Positions 32,933-42,691 are shown, numbered from the stretch's first letter. The stretch is DNA of 64,000 bases from Planctomycetota bacterium (GCA_963204915.1 CAUJHS010000031.1:62001-126000), one strand, 5' to 3'. The notes: generated by a model not told the origin, from the letters alone. Numbers and translations: made by a program.

Positions 32933-34321
32933 ATGAATAGCCGTCAACTGAAAAAACTTGGCGTGCCGGACGACTGCATCGGCAGCGCGGTCTCGGGCAT
33001 TCATAGCGCGGTGCAGTCGGGCGCCTACCGGGGCAAACTGCTCAAGCAGCGCTTGCAGGAAGTGCTGGAGAATCCAGAGAACTTTACCACGGATGAGCAC
33101 TTTGGCGCCTTCGCCCAAGACGTAATCGAGGACCGCCAGTTCGTGCGCCCTGAACCGGTCGAGTACCGCACCTGGGGAAGCGAAATCGACGGCGCCGCGC
33201 ACGCTCAAATGCGCCAAGCCTGCCAGGTGCCTGGCGCGACCGGCGCGGCCCTCATGCCCGATGCGCACGTCGGCTACGGTCTGCCCATTGGCGGCGTGCT
33301 GGCCGTGGAAGGCGCGGTCGTGCCGTACGCCGTGGGGGTCGATATCGCCTGCCGCATGAAGCTTTCGGTCCTCGACCTCCCGGCCGACACGCTCGACCAC
33401 CGCTTCAACCTCTACAAAGAGGCGCTCGAAGGCGGCACGCGCTTTGGCGTGGGTAGCGAGCATGAGAAACCGCAAGACCACGCCGTGATGGACGAGGACT
33501 GGAGCATCACGCGCATCACCCGCGAAAAGAAAGACATCGCCTGGAAGCAGCTTGGCACGTCGGGCTCGGGCAACCACTTTGTTGAGTTCGGCGTACTCAC
33601 GCTGTCGGAAAAATCCGAAGACCTAGGCCTGGAGGCGGGGCAGTACGTCGCGCTGATGAGCCACAGCGGATCCCGCGGCGCCGGGGCGGCGGTTTGCTCA
33701 ACCTATAGCGGCATCGCGCGCGGCCAACTTCCGCGCAAGTTCGCCGACCTGGCGTACCTGGCTTGGCTGTCGTTGGATACCGAAGCTGGGCAGGAGTACT
33801 GGGCCGCCATGAACCTGATGGGCGACTACGCCGCCGCGAACCACGATGTGATTCATCGTCTGGTGTCCAAGCTGCTTGGCGCCAAGATCATCGCGGGCGT
33901 GGAGAACCACCACAACTTCGCCTGGCGCGAAACGCACGGCGGTAAGGAAGTCATCGTGCATCGCAAAGGCGCCACTCCGGCCGGACGCGGCGTGTTGGGC
34001 GTGATTCCCGGTTCGATGGCTTCGCCCGCCTACGTGGTGCGCGGCAAAGGGAATGACGACAGCCTGCACTCGGCCTCGCACGGCGCCGGCCGGCGGATGT
34101 CGCGCAACCAGGCCCGTGAAAAGTACAACTGGCGCGCCGTGAAGAATGACCTGGAGAAAAAGGGCGTGCATGTTCTCTCGGCCGGGGCCGATGAAGTTCC
34201 GGGCGTGTACAAGAACATTGACGACGTAATGCGCGACCAGGCCGACCTGGTCGAAACGATCGCGCGCTTCGACCCGCGCCTCGTGAAAATGTGCGACGAC
34301 GGCAGCCAGGCGGAAGATTGA
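32933..34321 (+). CDS. rtcB: RtcB-family RNA-splicing ligase
   Basis: 462 residues. RtcB joins RNA 2',3'-cyclic phosphate or 3'-phosphate ends to 5'-OH ends using GTP and Mn2+. Visible signatures: P-D-A-H-V-G-Y-G (109-116), G-V-D-I-A-C-R-M (135-142, metal Cys140), G-S-G-N-H-F-V-E (211-218), H-S-G-S-R-G (244-249), N-H-H-N-F (325-329), H-R-K-G-A-T-P-A (343-350), and S-A-S-H-G-A-G-R (380-387), whose His383 should be the guanylylated residue. All catalytic positions look intact. The companion archease is not seen here. A second, unrelated RNA ligase gene starts 70 bases downstream on the same strand. Confidence 0.93.
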   Translation: MNSRQLKKLGVPDDCIGSAVSGIHSAVQSGAYRGKLLKQRLQEVLENPENFTTDEHFGAFAQDVIEDRQFVRPEPVEYRTWGSEIDGAAHAQMRQACQVPGATGAALMPDAHVGYGLPIGGVLAVEGAVVPYAVGVDIACRMKLSVLDLPADTLDHRFNLYKEALEGGTRFGVGSEHEKPQDHAVMDEDWSITRITREKKDIAWKQLGTSGSGNHFVEFGVLTLSEKSEDLGLEAGQYVALMSHSGSRGAGAAVCSTYSGIARGQLPRKFADLAYLAWLSLDTEAGQEYWAAMNLMGDYAAANHDVIHRLVSKLLGAKIIAGVENHHNFAWRETHGGKEVIVHRKGATPAGRGVLGVIPGSMASPAYVVRGKGNDDSLHSASHGAGRRMSRNQAREKYNWRAVKNDLEKKGVHVLSAGADEVPGVYKNIDDVMRDQADLVETIARFDPRLVKMCDDGSQAED

Positions 34322-34391
34322 CACTCCATGCGCTCGGCCGCCGTTCGTCCTTTTGTGCATCTCGAAACCTCGCCGCTCGAAGGCGCGAAGC

Positions 34392-35600
34392 ATGGAAACT
34401 ACGGCGGAAGAAAAAGAACGGCTGAATACGATTGTCCTGCGACTTGTCGCGGGCGACGATGCCTGGCTGCGCGAGCAAGCGATCGATGTCGGCCAGAACG
34501 ACGCGTTCTGGATTCTCAACTACGCCGACCAGCCGCGCACGGACTACAACCGTTTCGTGCGCGGCATGGTCGTCGCCAAGCCCGCGCCGCATTGGAGCGG
34601 CGAAGGGTTATCGCTCATCCGCAGTTTTCCTTTCATCCGGTTCTTCAACCGCGGCGAGGAAGACGCCGACCCCGTGGACCTGAGCAACGCCGAAATGTTG
34701 GAGAAGCTCGACGGGGCCATGCTGGGCGTGTTCTTCCCGCATGGCGACCCCGCGCAGCCGCATTGGCATACGCGCCGCTTGATTTCTCACCCGGCGCCGG
34801 CCAACTCGGCCAAACTCCTGCGCATCGCCGGCGCTCAGGTGCGGCAGTTGCGGTTCGACGACGGTGATGCGAGCTACACGTTCATCTTCGAACTGGTCCA
34901 TCTGACGACGCGCGTCATCACCAAATACCGGCCCGAGCAAGACGGCCTTTACCTGATCGGCGCGCGGAACCTGCAAACCCATCGCGAGTTCAACGAGGCG
35001 CAGCTCGATGAGGTCGCGCGGCGCCTTGGCGCGCGCCGGCCGCGCCGCTGGGACGCCGTCGCGTCGGAGCAGGAAATCTTGCACCTGTTCCAGCAGATGT
35101 CGCAAGACACGCCCGACTTTGAAGGCTTTGTGTTTCGTGACAAAGCCACCGGCCGCCGCGTGAAGGTGAAAGACCCGGCGTACGTGCAAGCCGCGCACCT
35201 GGGCGGCGTCGCGTCGTACAAGAACTTACTGCCGCGCGTACTCGCGGGCGAAGGCCCCGAAATCTTGGCGTACTTTCCTTCGCTGCGCACCCGTGTGCAG
35301 GAAATTCAAACCAAGTACGACGCTTACGCCGCGCGTCTTGCGCAAGCGCTGCGTGCATGGCGCGGCCGCGATGCCGATCGTAAAACCGTCGCGCTCGAGC
35401 TGTTTGGTCCGCAAGGAGAACCCGATCCGTTTATTCGCGCCGCGGTGATGAAAACCCTGACGCATTCCGCAGAAGGCGCCGAGTCCGAAGCGCACCGCCT
35501 GCTGCGCGAACTCGCCTTCGGCCGCAACGGCCAACCCGCCCAACCCAAGCGGCTGGCCGAACTCCTCGGTTTGAACGATCTCGACAACGACGAAGCCTGA
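34392..35600 (+). CDS. ATP-dependent RNA ligase, T4 Rnl1-like
   Basis: 402 residues. Nucleotidyltransferase motif I is E-K-L-D-G-A-M at 104-110 with Lys105 as the adenylated residue. F-I-F-E-L-V (164-169) is motif III/IIIa-like, E-G-F-V-F-R-D (244-250) is motif IV, and R-V-K-V-K (256-260) is motif V. This order and the R-G-M-V-V-A-K segment upstream (57-63) match the T4 RnlA/Rnl1 family (PF09511), which joins 5'-phosphate to 3'-OH RNA ends. The C-terminal ~130 residues are helical and specific to this protein. The start ATG 34392 has GAAGG upstream. It lies 70 bases behind rtcB, so the two are probably co-expressed. Confidence 0.83.
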   Translation: METTAEEKERLNTIVLRLVAGDDAWLREQAIDVGQNDAFWILNYADQPRTDYNRFVRGMVVAKPAPHWSGEGLSLIRSFPFIRFFNRGEEDADPVDLSNAEMLEKLDGAMLGVFFPHGDPAQPHWHTRRLISHPAPANSAKLLRIAGAQVRQLRFDDGDASYTFIFELVHLTTRVITKYRPEQDGLYLIGARNLQTHREFNEAQLDEVARRLGARRPRRWDAVASEQEILHLFQQMSQDTPDFEGFVFRDKATGRRVKVKDPAYVQAAHLGGVASYKNLLPRVLAGEGPEILAYFPSLRTRVQEIQTKYDAYAARLAQALRAWRGRDADRKTVALELFGPQGEPDPFIRAAVMKTLTHSAEGAESEAHRLLRELAFGRNGQPAQPKRLAELLGLNDLDNDEA

Positions 35601-35731
35601 ACCGCTGGATACTGGTCTCTGGCGTTGGTCTCGCCATGCGGCAGGAAAAGTATTTGACTCGTCGCAAGTCGATCGCGAGAATGTCCCTCGCGAGAACGCT
35701 GGTGACAGGCGGGAACAAGGCGCACCCCAAC

Positions 35732-35753
35732 AAGCCGCAGTGCGGCGGCTTTT
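35732..35753 (+). terminator. Rho-independent-type terminator after the RNA ligase gene
   Basis: AAGCCGC (35732-35738), loop AGTGCG, GCGGCTT (35745-35751) and then TTGTCC with a further T-rich stretch. The stem is GC-rich and directly followed by T residues. It lies 132 bases past the ligase stop and before the zinc-ribbon gene, closing the rtcB-Rnl1 unit. Confidence 0.6.
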
Positions 35754-35800
35754 GTCCTATTCTTTGGCGCTCCCTTTTCTTCTTTCGGCGGTGGTGAACG

Positions 35801-36142
35801 ATGGGCGAAGTACTTCATGTCGAAATTGCCCACAAGCGCTTACGATGCCATCATTGTGATTCTGAGATTTTCCACCAGGAATCAACGTATGTGGAGCGAG
35901 ACCCGTTTAAAGTATTATTCCCCGCGTGGAAGGGCCGACGAGCTACGTTTTATGTTTGTGTCCGTTGCGGCTTTTTGCACTGGTTCGCCTCCGTCGATTC
36001 TGCTGGCCACAAACGAACTGAGGCCGAACCCTTGGCGGAGGAGGTCACGTGTTTTTCATGTGGGCGATTAATTCCCGACGGCGCTTCCGCCTGTCCCAGT
36101 TGCGGCTGGTCTTGGGAGGAAGACGAGACGAATTCGGCGTGA
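35801..36142 (+). CDS. Four-CxxC zinc-ribbon protein
   Basis: 113 residues with eight Cys in four knuckles: C16-C19 (CHHC), C53-C56 (CVRC), C84-C87 (CFSC) and C98-C101 (CPSC). These make two zinc ribbons; the second (C-F-S-C-G-R-L-I-P-D-G-A-S-A-C-P-S-C-G-W) is a classic zinc-ribbon pattern. There is no catalytic domain, so it may bind nucleic acid or protein. The function is unknown. The tail is acidic. A GGTGGTG sequence lies upstream of the ATG. Confidence 0.72.
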   Translation: MGEVLHVEIAHKRLRCHHCDSEIFHQESTYVERDPFKVLFPAWKGRRATFYVCVRCGFLHWFASVDSAGHKRTEAEPLAEEVTCFSCGRLIPDGASACPSCGWSWEEDETNSA

Positions 36143-36248
36143 GGTTATGCGCAAGGCGACACGCCCAGCACATAAGAGCAAACACCATCACAGGAGAGCT
36201 CGGCCGCTGCTCGACCTTCTTGTTAACGAAACGATACGGATAACCGCC

Positions 36249-36566
36249 ATGGAATTTGCGGGATTGCTGATATTGACCCTTTTGATGACCGTCCTGCTGG
36301 GCGGCGCCGGCTTCGTGTCACGTCGGTCCGCCGGTAATGCGGCCACCGAGGAGCGGCTTCGTCGCATCGAGGACAAACTGAACGTGCTTCTCACGCATCT
36401 GGAAATCGACTACGCGCCGCGCGTCAAGGAACGTTGGGAGCGCCTGGCCGAGGGAAACAACGTCTCCCAAGCCATCAAAGAATATCGCGACGCACACTCC
36501 GTATCTCTCGCCGAAGCGAAAAAAGTCGTCGCGCAATACCTCGCCGACGCTCGACAAACAACCTGA
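36249..36566 (+). CDS. Small membrane protein with ribosomal L7/L12 C-terminal-like segment
   Basis: 105 residues. An N-terminal membrane helix (about 4-22), a short coiled-coil (T-E-E-R-L-R-R-I-E-D-K-L-N-V-L-L) and a C-terminal segment Q-A-I-K-E-Y-R-D-A-H-S-V-S-L-A-E-A-K-K-V that follows the L7/L12 CTD helix pattern (I-K-x-Y-R-x-x-x-x-x-x-L-x-E-A-K). Similar membrane-anchored proteins occur in many bacteria without a defined role. The start ATG 36249 lacks a clear Shine-Dalgarno. Confidence 0.65.
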   Translation: MEFAGLLILTLLMTVLLGGAGFVSRRSAGNAATEERLRRIEDKLNVLLTHLEIDYAPRVKERWERLAEGNNVSQAIKEYRDAHSVSLAEAKKVVAQYLADARQTT

Positions 36567-37009
36567 AATTCGCCCTTTTATGCCTCTGGTGTTATTCGGC
36601 GGCGGATGGCTGGGGCGGAGTTGCGACGCCCCAGCAGGATGGGCATCCCTCGCCGCGACAGAATCCTCAGGCGGCGCTTGCAACGCAATGTTCCCGCGTT
36701 GCGAGACGGCCCTTCGAGAAGCGCGACGCGATGTACCCCCGACGAACACCCGAGCGTGGAAGCGAGGTTCTTCATCCTGCGTTACGTAGAAAGCCGCCAG
36801 CACAACGGCGCCAAGATCAAGAGGGAGCGGTCGCAACGTCGCGGCACCGTTCTGCTCTACGGGCCAGAAGTACGAAAGTTCGCGTCGTTGGTCGTGGCCG
36901 AAGACGAGCAACCGTTGAGTTTCGCGGTTTCTGGCGAAATTGGTTTGCTTTGCGGAAGTTTTTCCCGGAAAACGGCGCCGCGACGGACTCTTTACCCTTA
37001 GGACGACCG
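36567..37009. other. Leader/intergenic region upstream of the sigma factor
   Basis: 443 bases. The sigma-factor frame stays open through it (to 36434), but the peptide is Arg-rich and unlike any sigma region, so it is not called coding. It holds the hairpin at 36609-36633. No promoter is assigned. Confidence 0.5.
36609..36633. repeat. Perfect hairpin with CGACGCCCCAG arm
   Basis: CTGGGGCG (36609-36616), loop GAGTTGCGA, CGCCCCAG (36626-36633). The 12-mer CGACGCCCCAGC of its right arm (36623-36634 region) recurs at 62298-62309 and, inverted, at 42755-42766, suggesting a dispersed repeat family. Confidence 0.55.
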
Positions 37010-37576
37010 ATGGACGACCTTGCCGAGGATGCGTGTGTCCAATTCGAGAAGTATCGCAATTACCTGCGGTTTCTGGCTCGGGTCCAATTGGATCGACGGC
37101 TGCGGGCGAAGCTCGACCCATCGGACCTCGTGCAGCAGTCGCTGCTGCAGGCTCATCAGGCAGCCGAGCCGTTTCGCGGTGCGACGGACGCCGAGTGTGC
37201 GGCGTGGCTGCGCAAGATCCTGTCTCGAAATCTGGCCGGCGCCCTGCGGGACTTCCGGCGCGAGCGCCGGGACGTGGCGCGCGAAGTCGCGTTGGATCGG
37301 GCGGTCGACGCGTCCTCGGCGCGTTTGGAGCGGTGGTTGGCGGCCGATGACTCCTCGCCCAGCGCGAAAGCCGTGTCGCAGGAGCGCGTGCTGGCGGTGG
37401 CCGACGCGATCGAACATTTGCCGGAGGAGCAGCGCGAGGCGGTCGTGATGCGTTACTGGCATGACGCCAAGTTGTCGGAGATCGCCGCGGCGCTCGGACG
37501 CCCGACCAGCACCGTGGCCGACCTGTTGGCCCGCGCCTTGAAAACCTTGCGGACACCCCTTAGCCGCCTGGAGTAA
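37010..37576 (+). CDS. ECF-type RNA polymerase sigma factor (planctomycete kinase-associated type)
   Basis: 188 residues. Region 2 runs through L-D-P-S-D-L-V-Q-Q-S-L-L-Q-A and W-L-R-K-I-L-S-R-N-L-A; region 4 is L-P-E-E-Q-R-E-A-V-V-M-R-Y-W followed by helix-turn-helix L-S-E-I-A-A-A-L-G-R-P-T-S-T-V. This matches the planctomycete ECF group encoded beside Ser/Thr kinases. The start is ATG 37010 with AGGA about 6 bases upstream. The kinase gene starts 3 bases after the stop, so the pair is translationally coupled. The kinase may control the sigma factor by phosphorylation; no anti-sigma factor is visible. Confidence 0.88.
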   Translation: MDDLAEDACVQFEKYRNYLRFLARVQLDRRLRAKLDPSDLVQQSLLQAHQAAEPFRGATDAECAAWLRKILSRNLAGALRDFRRERRDVAREVALDRAVDASSARLERWLAADDSSPSAKAVSQERVLAVADAIEHLPEEQREAVVMRYWHDAKLSEIAAALGRPTSTVADLLARALKTLRTPLSRLE

Positions 37577-37579
37577 ACC

Positions 37580-40500
37580 ATGCCCGACGAATCAAAGTCG
37601 ACGAGCGACGCCTTCCGACGAGCCGTGGTCGAGTACCTGGAAGCCGTGGATGCCGGTGCGGCCGTGAACCGCGAGGAGTTCCTCGCGCGTCATCCCGAGG
37701 TGCGGGACGAACTGCGAGAGTTCCTTCTCACGCAAGACGAACTTGCCCAGGCCGCAGCCGAGGGTTTGGCGTCTGCCAGCGCGAGCGGTGATGCGCCAAC
37801 CTTGGTCGGCGAGTCCCACTCGCAAGCCGGCGCCTCGACCGTTGGCGGATACGAGCCGGCGAACCCTGCGCGGGGGCGGCCCGCGCGGGAGCGCGTCGGC
37901 TACTTCGGCGACTACGAACTCCTCGCTGAGATCGCCCGCGGCGGGATGGGCGTGGTCTACAAGGCGCGGCAAGCGAACCTCGACCGCGTAGTGGCGCTGA
38001 AGATGATCCTCGCGGGTCAACTCGCCTCGCCGGCCGACGTGCGCAGGTTCTATCAAGAAGCCGAGGCGGCAGCGAACTTGGAACATCCCGGCATCGTGCC
38101 GATTTACGAGGTCGGGCAGCACGCGGGCCAACACTTTTTCTCGATGGCCTTCGTCGATGGCCCGAGCCTGGCTCAAATCGTCGCCGAGGGTCCGCTGCCG
38201 CCCAAAGAGGCCGCGGGCATCGTCAAGCACGTGGCGGAGGCCATGGCCTATGCGCACTCCAAGGGCGTCGTCCACCGCGATCTCAAGCCGGCCAATGTGC
38301 TGTTGGCCCGCATCGACAACCGGACGCACGCCGGGAGCGTCCACGGCGTGACGCTTGGCGGCTCGTCCGACAACCCCGACCGCCGCGGCGTCTACGAGCC
38401 GAAGGTTACCGACTTCGGCCTCGCCAAGCGGACGGAAGGCGGCAGCGAGCTGACCGGCACGGGGCAGGTCCTCGGCACGCCGGCCTACATGCCGCCCGAG
38501 CAGGCCGCCGGCTTGGTGAAACAAATCGGCCCCCTTGCCGACGTCTACTCGCTGGGCGCGATCTTATACTGCCTGTTGACCGGTCGCCCGCCGTTCCAAG
38601 CGGCCAACGTCATGGACACGCTGATGCAAGTGTTGCAGAAGGAGCCGCTTTCGCCGCGCGACCTCAACCCCCAAACTCCCAAAGACCTGGAGACGATCGC
38701 CCTCAAGTGCCTGCAAAAGGACCGGCAAAAACGCTACGGCTCGGTGAAAGCCTTGGCCGACGAACTCGGCCGCTATCTCCAAGGCGAGCCGATTCTCGCC
38801 AGGCCCGTCGGTCGGGTCGAACGGGCCGCCAAATGGGTCCGCCGCTACCCGGTGATCGCCGGCCTGCTGCTGTTGGTCGCGCTGTCGCTGGTAATCGGCA
38901 CGACGGTCTCAACGCTGCTCGCCATCGAAGCCAACCAGCGCGCCGCAGCCGAGTCCGCCGCAAAGGAGTTCGCCAAAAAACAAGAAGGTCTGGCGAAAGC
39001 ACGGGAGCGGGACGCCACCCAGGCGAAACAAGCGGAGGAGCGGCACCGGCAACTTGCCGAGAAGCGAGAACGAGACGCCTTGACCGCACAAGCCAACGAG
39101 TCGGTCCAGCGGAAGCGAGCCGAACTCCGAGAGAAGGAAGCCTTGTGGCATCTCTACGTCGCCCGCATGTTTCCCATGATGGTCGCGTGGACGAAACGCG
39201 ATTTTGGTCAATTGGAATACTTGCTGGAGCAATCCACGCCCCATGCAGGCGAGCCAGATTTTCGCGGTTGGGAATGGCACTACTTTCAGGATCAGTGCCG
39301 CCAGGCAAGTCGTGCGATCGAACCAGGTAGCCCCTGTGCTGGCGGTGTCGCGTGGAATGCCAAGACGGGCGAGATTGCCATCGCCACCAACGACGGAACC
39401 ATCGAAATTTGGGACGAGGGCGGCGCGAAAACGCGAACGCTCAAGCCGAAGCACCGTCCGATATATCAACTTGCTTGGAGCGCCGACGGGCAGCTGGCGT
39501 GCGGCGCCCATAATGTCGTAACGGTCTGGGATGCCGCGTCCGACGAACCTCGTTTTGAACTCACGGACCATACGGGGACTGTATGGGCGGTGGCCTGGTC
39601 CGCGGACGGGAAACGCCTTGCATCCGCAGGAAACGAAGTTCAAATCAGAATCTGGGACAGCCAGGGGACTCCCCTCCGCACGATCCCGATCAAGGAAAAA
39701 ACTCGTTCGAACCACGTTGTGGATTTGGATTGGAGCCCGGACGGAGTCTACCTGGCCGCGGCGCAAGAAAGCAGCAGGTGCGCAATTTGGAATTCGCAAA
39801 CGGGGGAACTCGTGAAGGTGTTTTCCAATCCGAGTCCAGAAGCTTCGCCTTTGGCCGCCGTGGCCTGGAGCCCCGATGGGACAAAACTTGCCGCGGGGCA
39901 CGTGCCCAACATTATCGTTCGCGACCTCGACGGCCGCCAGCTTTCTTCGATCCCCGGAGATGCATCCCAAACCTTGTCGCTGCAATGGAGTCCGGACGGA
40001 CAGCGGTTGGCGTCGGGGGGCAACGACCACACGGTCCGTGTCTGGGACTTCTCTGTTGGCGCTTTTACGCACTCCTTGAACTTGCACCAGAGTCCCGTCA
40101 AGACCGTGGCTTGGAACGATGACGGAAGCAAGATAGTTTCCGCGTCCGCGGCGGTGCGAGTTTCCTTCTTGGAGCATCTCAACCGTCCGGCAGAGAAAAT
40201 GCAGGTCTCGTCGCGGAGGCTTTGGGATGTCGCCTGGTCCCCGAATGGCAAGTATTTTGCTTGCAGCAATGACGCAGCTCAGGTTCACATTTACGACGCG
40301 ATTACAAAACGACGGCTCCACGATCTGAAGGGCCATCGCTCTCGCGTGCAGAAGGTCGTTTGGAGTCCGGACGGGAGCAAGCTCGTCTCAGTCGAGTACC
40401 GCGGATTGGCCATTGTGTGGGACAGCCAAACCGGAGACCGCATCAAAGACTTGACGACGAATACCGCGGATGGCGGGCATTCGGATATCGCGTGGAGTCC

Positions 40501-41996
40501 GGATGGAAAACGTCTGGCCATCGCCAGCTACGGGAACACCAAGACGACCGTTTGGGATTTCGAGTCTGGGAAGCTTTTGGCCACGCTTGGGAACACCTGG
40601 TACTGGTGCATCGCGTGGAGTCCCAACGGGCGTTATCTGGCCGGCGGGATGCACGATGGCGTTTACCTTTGGGACATGGCTCAATACAAACTGCTTTACA
40701 AAAAAAAACCTCGGGTTCGTAGGCTGGGGGCTCTCCTTTAGTGCCGACTCCAAGTTGATCGCCGTGGCCAACGAAGAAGGATTGCTGCACTATGTACGCA
40801 CCACCAATGGCGAGCTCATCCACACGTCCCACGGCCACAAAGGGGCCCTGGCGCGTGCTAAATGGTCACCCGTGGAGGACCGCATCGCGTCGGCAAGCGT
40901 CGACGGCGAGGTCAAGATTTGGGATGCCGCCACGGGCATCAATCTGATCACTTTGTCCTGCGACGGGGTTCGCGTACGTTCCTTGGATTGGAGCCCCGAC
41001 GGCCGTCGAATTGCTTGCGCATGTGAAGACGGTAGTCTCTATTTCTGGGGCTCTCCTCAAATTGCCGTCCCGGAGACCGCGGTCACTCTCGAATCGGGGC
41101 CGCTAGCGGCCGCGCAGCGGTCCACCGACTTTGACGTAGGCTTAGCTTCATTGGCCGACGAGCGGCGCCGAGAAATGCAAGAACGCACCGCCGCCGTGTG
41201 GGTCTTGGAGCAGATGGGCAAACTCGTGATTCTCGTCGCGGGAGAACGGAAGGCCGTCGGTTCGGTAGACCAACTTCCCACCTTGCCGTTCCAGGTGGTC
41301 GAAATCGACCTTAGGGAGCAGCCGGAGACCCGCGACGAAGACCTGGCGCGATTCAAGGATCTGACCGCCTTGCAAAATCTTCGGCTCAAAGGGCGCGACA
41401 TTACCGACGCGGGCCTGGAACACCTGGGCGGCTTGACGGCCCTGCAAGAACTGCGATTCGAGGCGACCTCCGTCACGGGGACGGGGTTTCGGCATCTCGG
41501 CAACCTGCATCAGTTGAAGACCTTGGCCACTGGATACAGTACGCCGATCAGCGATGAAGGTTTGGCCGCCATCCCCCCGCTGCCGAATCTCTCCTATTTC
41601 GCGGCCAACACGGGAAACATGAGCGACGAGGGGCTGCGCCACCTGTCCCGATTGCAAGGCCTGCAAATACTTCGCCTCCATTGGGGAAAGTTGACCGGCG
41701 AGGGGTTCCGCCACCTGACCGAACTGCCCCACCTGCGCGAACTCTATGCCGACCACGGGCAACTGACCGACGCCAGCTTGGCTCATCTCGGCCAGATCGC
41801 GACATTGCAAAAACTCGGTTTAGACGCCAACAAGGAGTTGAGCGACGCCGGCCTCGCCCACTTGCACGGCTTGTCCAACCTGCAGTTCCTTTCCGTGAAA
41901 GAAACCGCCGTGACCGAGGCGGGCGTGCAGGAATTACAGGCCAAGTTGCCCGCGTGCAAAATTTCCTGGGACGGCGAAGTGGCGCGCGCCGATTGA
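37580..41996 (+). CDS. Membrane Ser/Thr protein kinase with WD40 and LRR domains, split by a +1-base A9 run
   Basis: As assembled, the first frame ends at TAG 40739-40741 (1053 residues); the WD40 homology continues without pause in another frame to 41996. Removing one A from the A9 run (40700-40708) fuses them into about 1471 residues. Order: N-terminal helical region, kinase with G-G-M-G-V-V (121-126), Lys141, HRDLKPAN (232-239), DFG (278-280) and a P-P-E-Q activation segment; a membrane helix near 425-447; a charged coiled coil; WD40 repeats (many W-S-P-D-G turns) and, past the shift, leucine-rich repeats with L-x-x-L-x-x-L. It probably signals from an extracytoplasmic sensor to cytosolic targets such as the coupled ECF sigma factor. 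Confidence 0.85.
40700..40708 (+). other. A9 homopolymer at the kinase frame break (possible slippage site)
   Basis: Nine consecutive A residues. Reading A8 gives Y-K-K-N-L-G-F-V-G-W-G-L-S-F and restores the WD40/LRR frame; A9 gives K-K-K-P-R-V-R-R and a stop 11 codons past the run. Runs of this length are known sites of RNA-polymerase slippage, and also of sequencing and replication errors. Confidence 0.75.
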
Positions 41997-42349
41997 GCGT
42001 TGGAGCCACCGCTGAGAAATAGTCGTCACGCCGTGTTAGCCGGCAAAGCCTTCAGCCGGCGAGGGCGCGGTCTGCAATTGCTCGCTTCACCAAGCGCTTT
42101 GGGTGCGCGATGCGGGACTTGGGCGCGTACCTGTCGCTCCACTTCGTGGTTGGAAAGTGGCGGCTCGAACGCCTTCCACCGCCGACAAGCAAACTACATC
42201 GTTTTGGTGAATCCACTCGCGTTGCTTGTCGGACGGGCGAACCAAGAGCCAGGGGTCGTCAACGTGCGTTCCTTGCGACGGGGTGGCCGTCGGCGCCCTT
42301 TGCCGTGATAAGACTCTTGAGCAGCGGCTAACGGGGCGTCGCCGCCGTG
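41997..42349. other. Intergenic region between convergent genes
   Basis: 353 bases after the kinase stop. It contains a short inverted motif GCCGGC-N10-GCCGGC at 42039-42060 and no credible ORF. No T-rich terminator is obvious for the kinase gene. Confidence 0.5.
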
Positions 42350-42691
42350 CTATTTTAGAACTGCAGTTATTCGATTCCGATGCGCGTAACGTTGCAGGAC
42401 GTATAAGACGCCTGTAACGATGCCCCAAAGGCCGATGGCCACCATTGCGTTCCGCAGGCGTTTCGGTACATCACTTGGGTCACTGCCGTCGTCGCGGACG
42501 GGATCGTGCATTCCGGTCAACAGCGCCAAGGTCATTCCACCTGCTGGCAGGAACACGACAAAATACGCGATGTAATTCCAAGCCCAGATTAGACACCATA
42601 GTTTGGGAAGACTCGGCTTCACGCGCGAGGCGATAATCACAATCGCGCCAGCGACCAAGAGCGACGCGCCACACAACATCAAGCCGATCAT
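42350..42691 (-). CDS. Hypothetical membrane protein
   Basis: About 113 residues with three hydrophobic segments (near 2-22, 30-58 and 84-102) separated by an acidic loop (D-P-V-R-D-D-G-S-D-P-S-D). The central W-C-L-I-W-A-W-N-Y-I-A-Y-F-V-V-F-L-P stretch is strongly amphipathic. The family is not recognised. ATG 42691 has AAGG about 10 bases upstream; a GTG start at 42700 is also possible. Expected location: inner membrane. Confidence 0.55.
   Translation of the reverse strand: MIGLMLCGASLLVAGAIVIIASRVKPSLPKLWCLIWAWNYIAYFVVFLPAGGMTLALLTGMHDPVRDDGSDPSDVPKRLRNAMVAIGLWGIVTGVLYVLQRYAHRNRITAVLK

Noticed and set aside
36434-37009. N-terminal extension of the sigma factor
   Set aside because: The upstream peptide is Arg-rich and unlike sigma factors; ATG 37010 has a Shine-Dalgarno.
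38909-40336. A 475-residue minus-strand frame within the kinase gene
   Set aside because: No recognisable domain; the sense strand encodes clear WD40 repeats.
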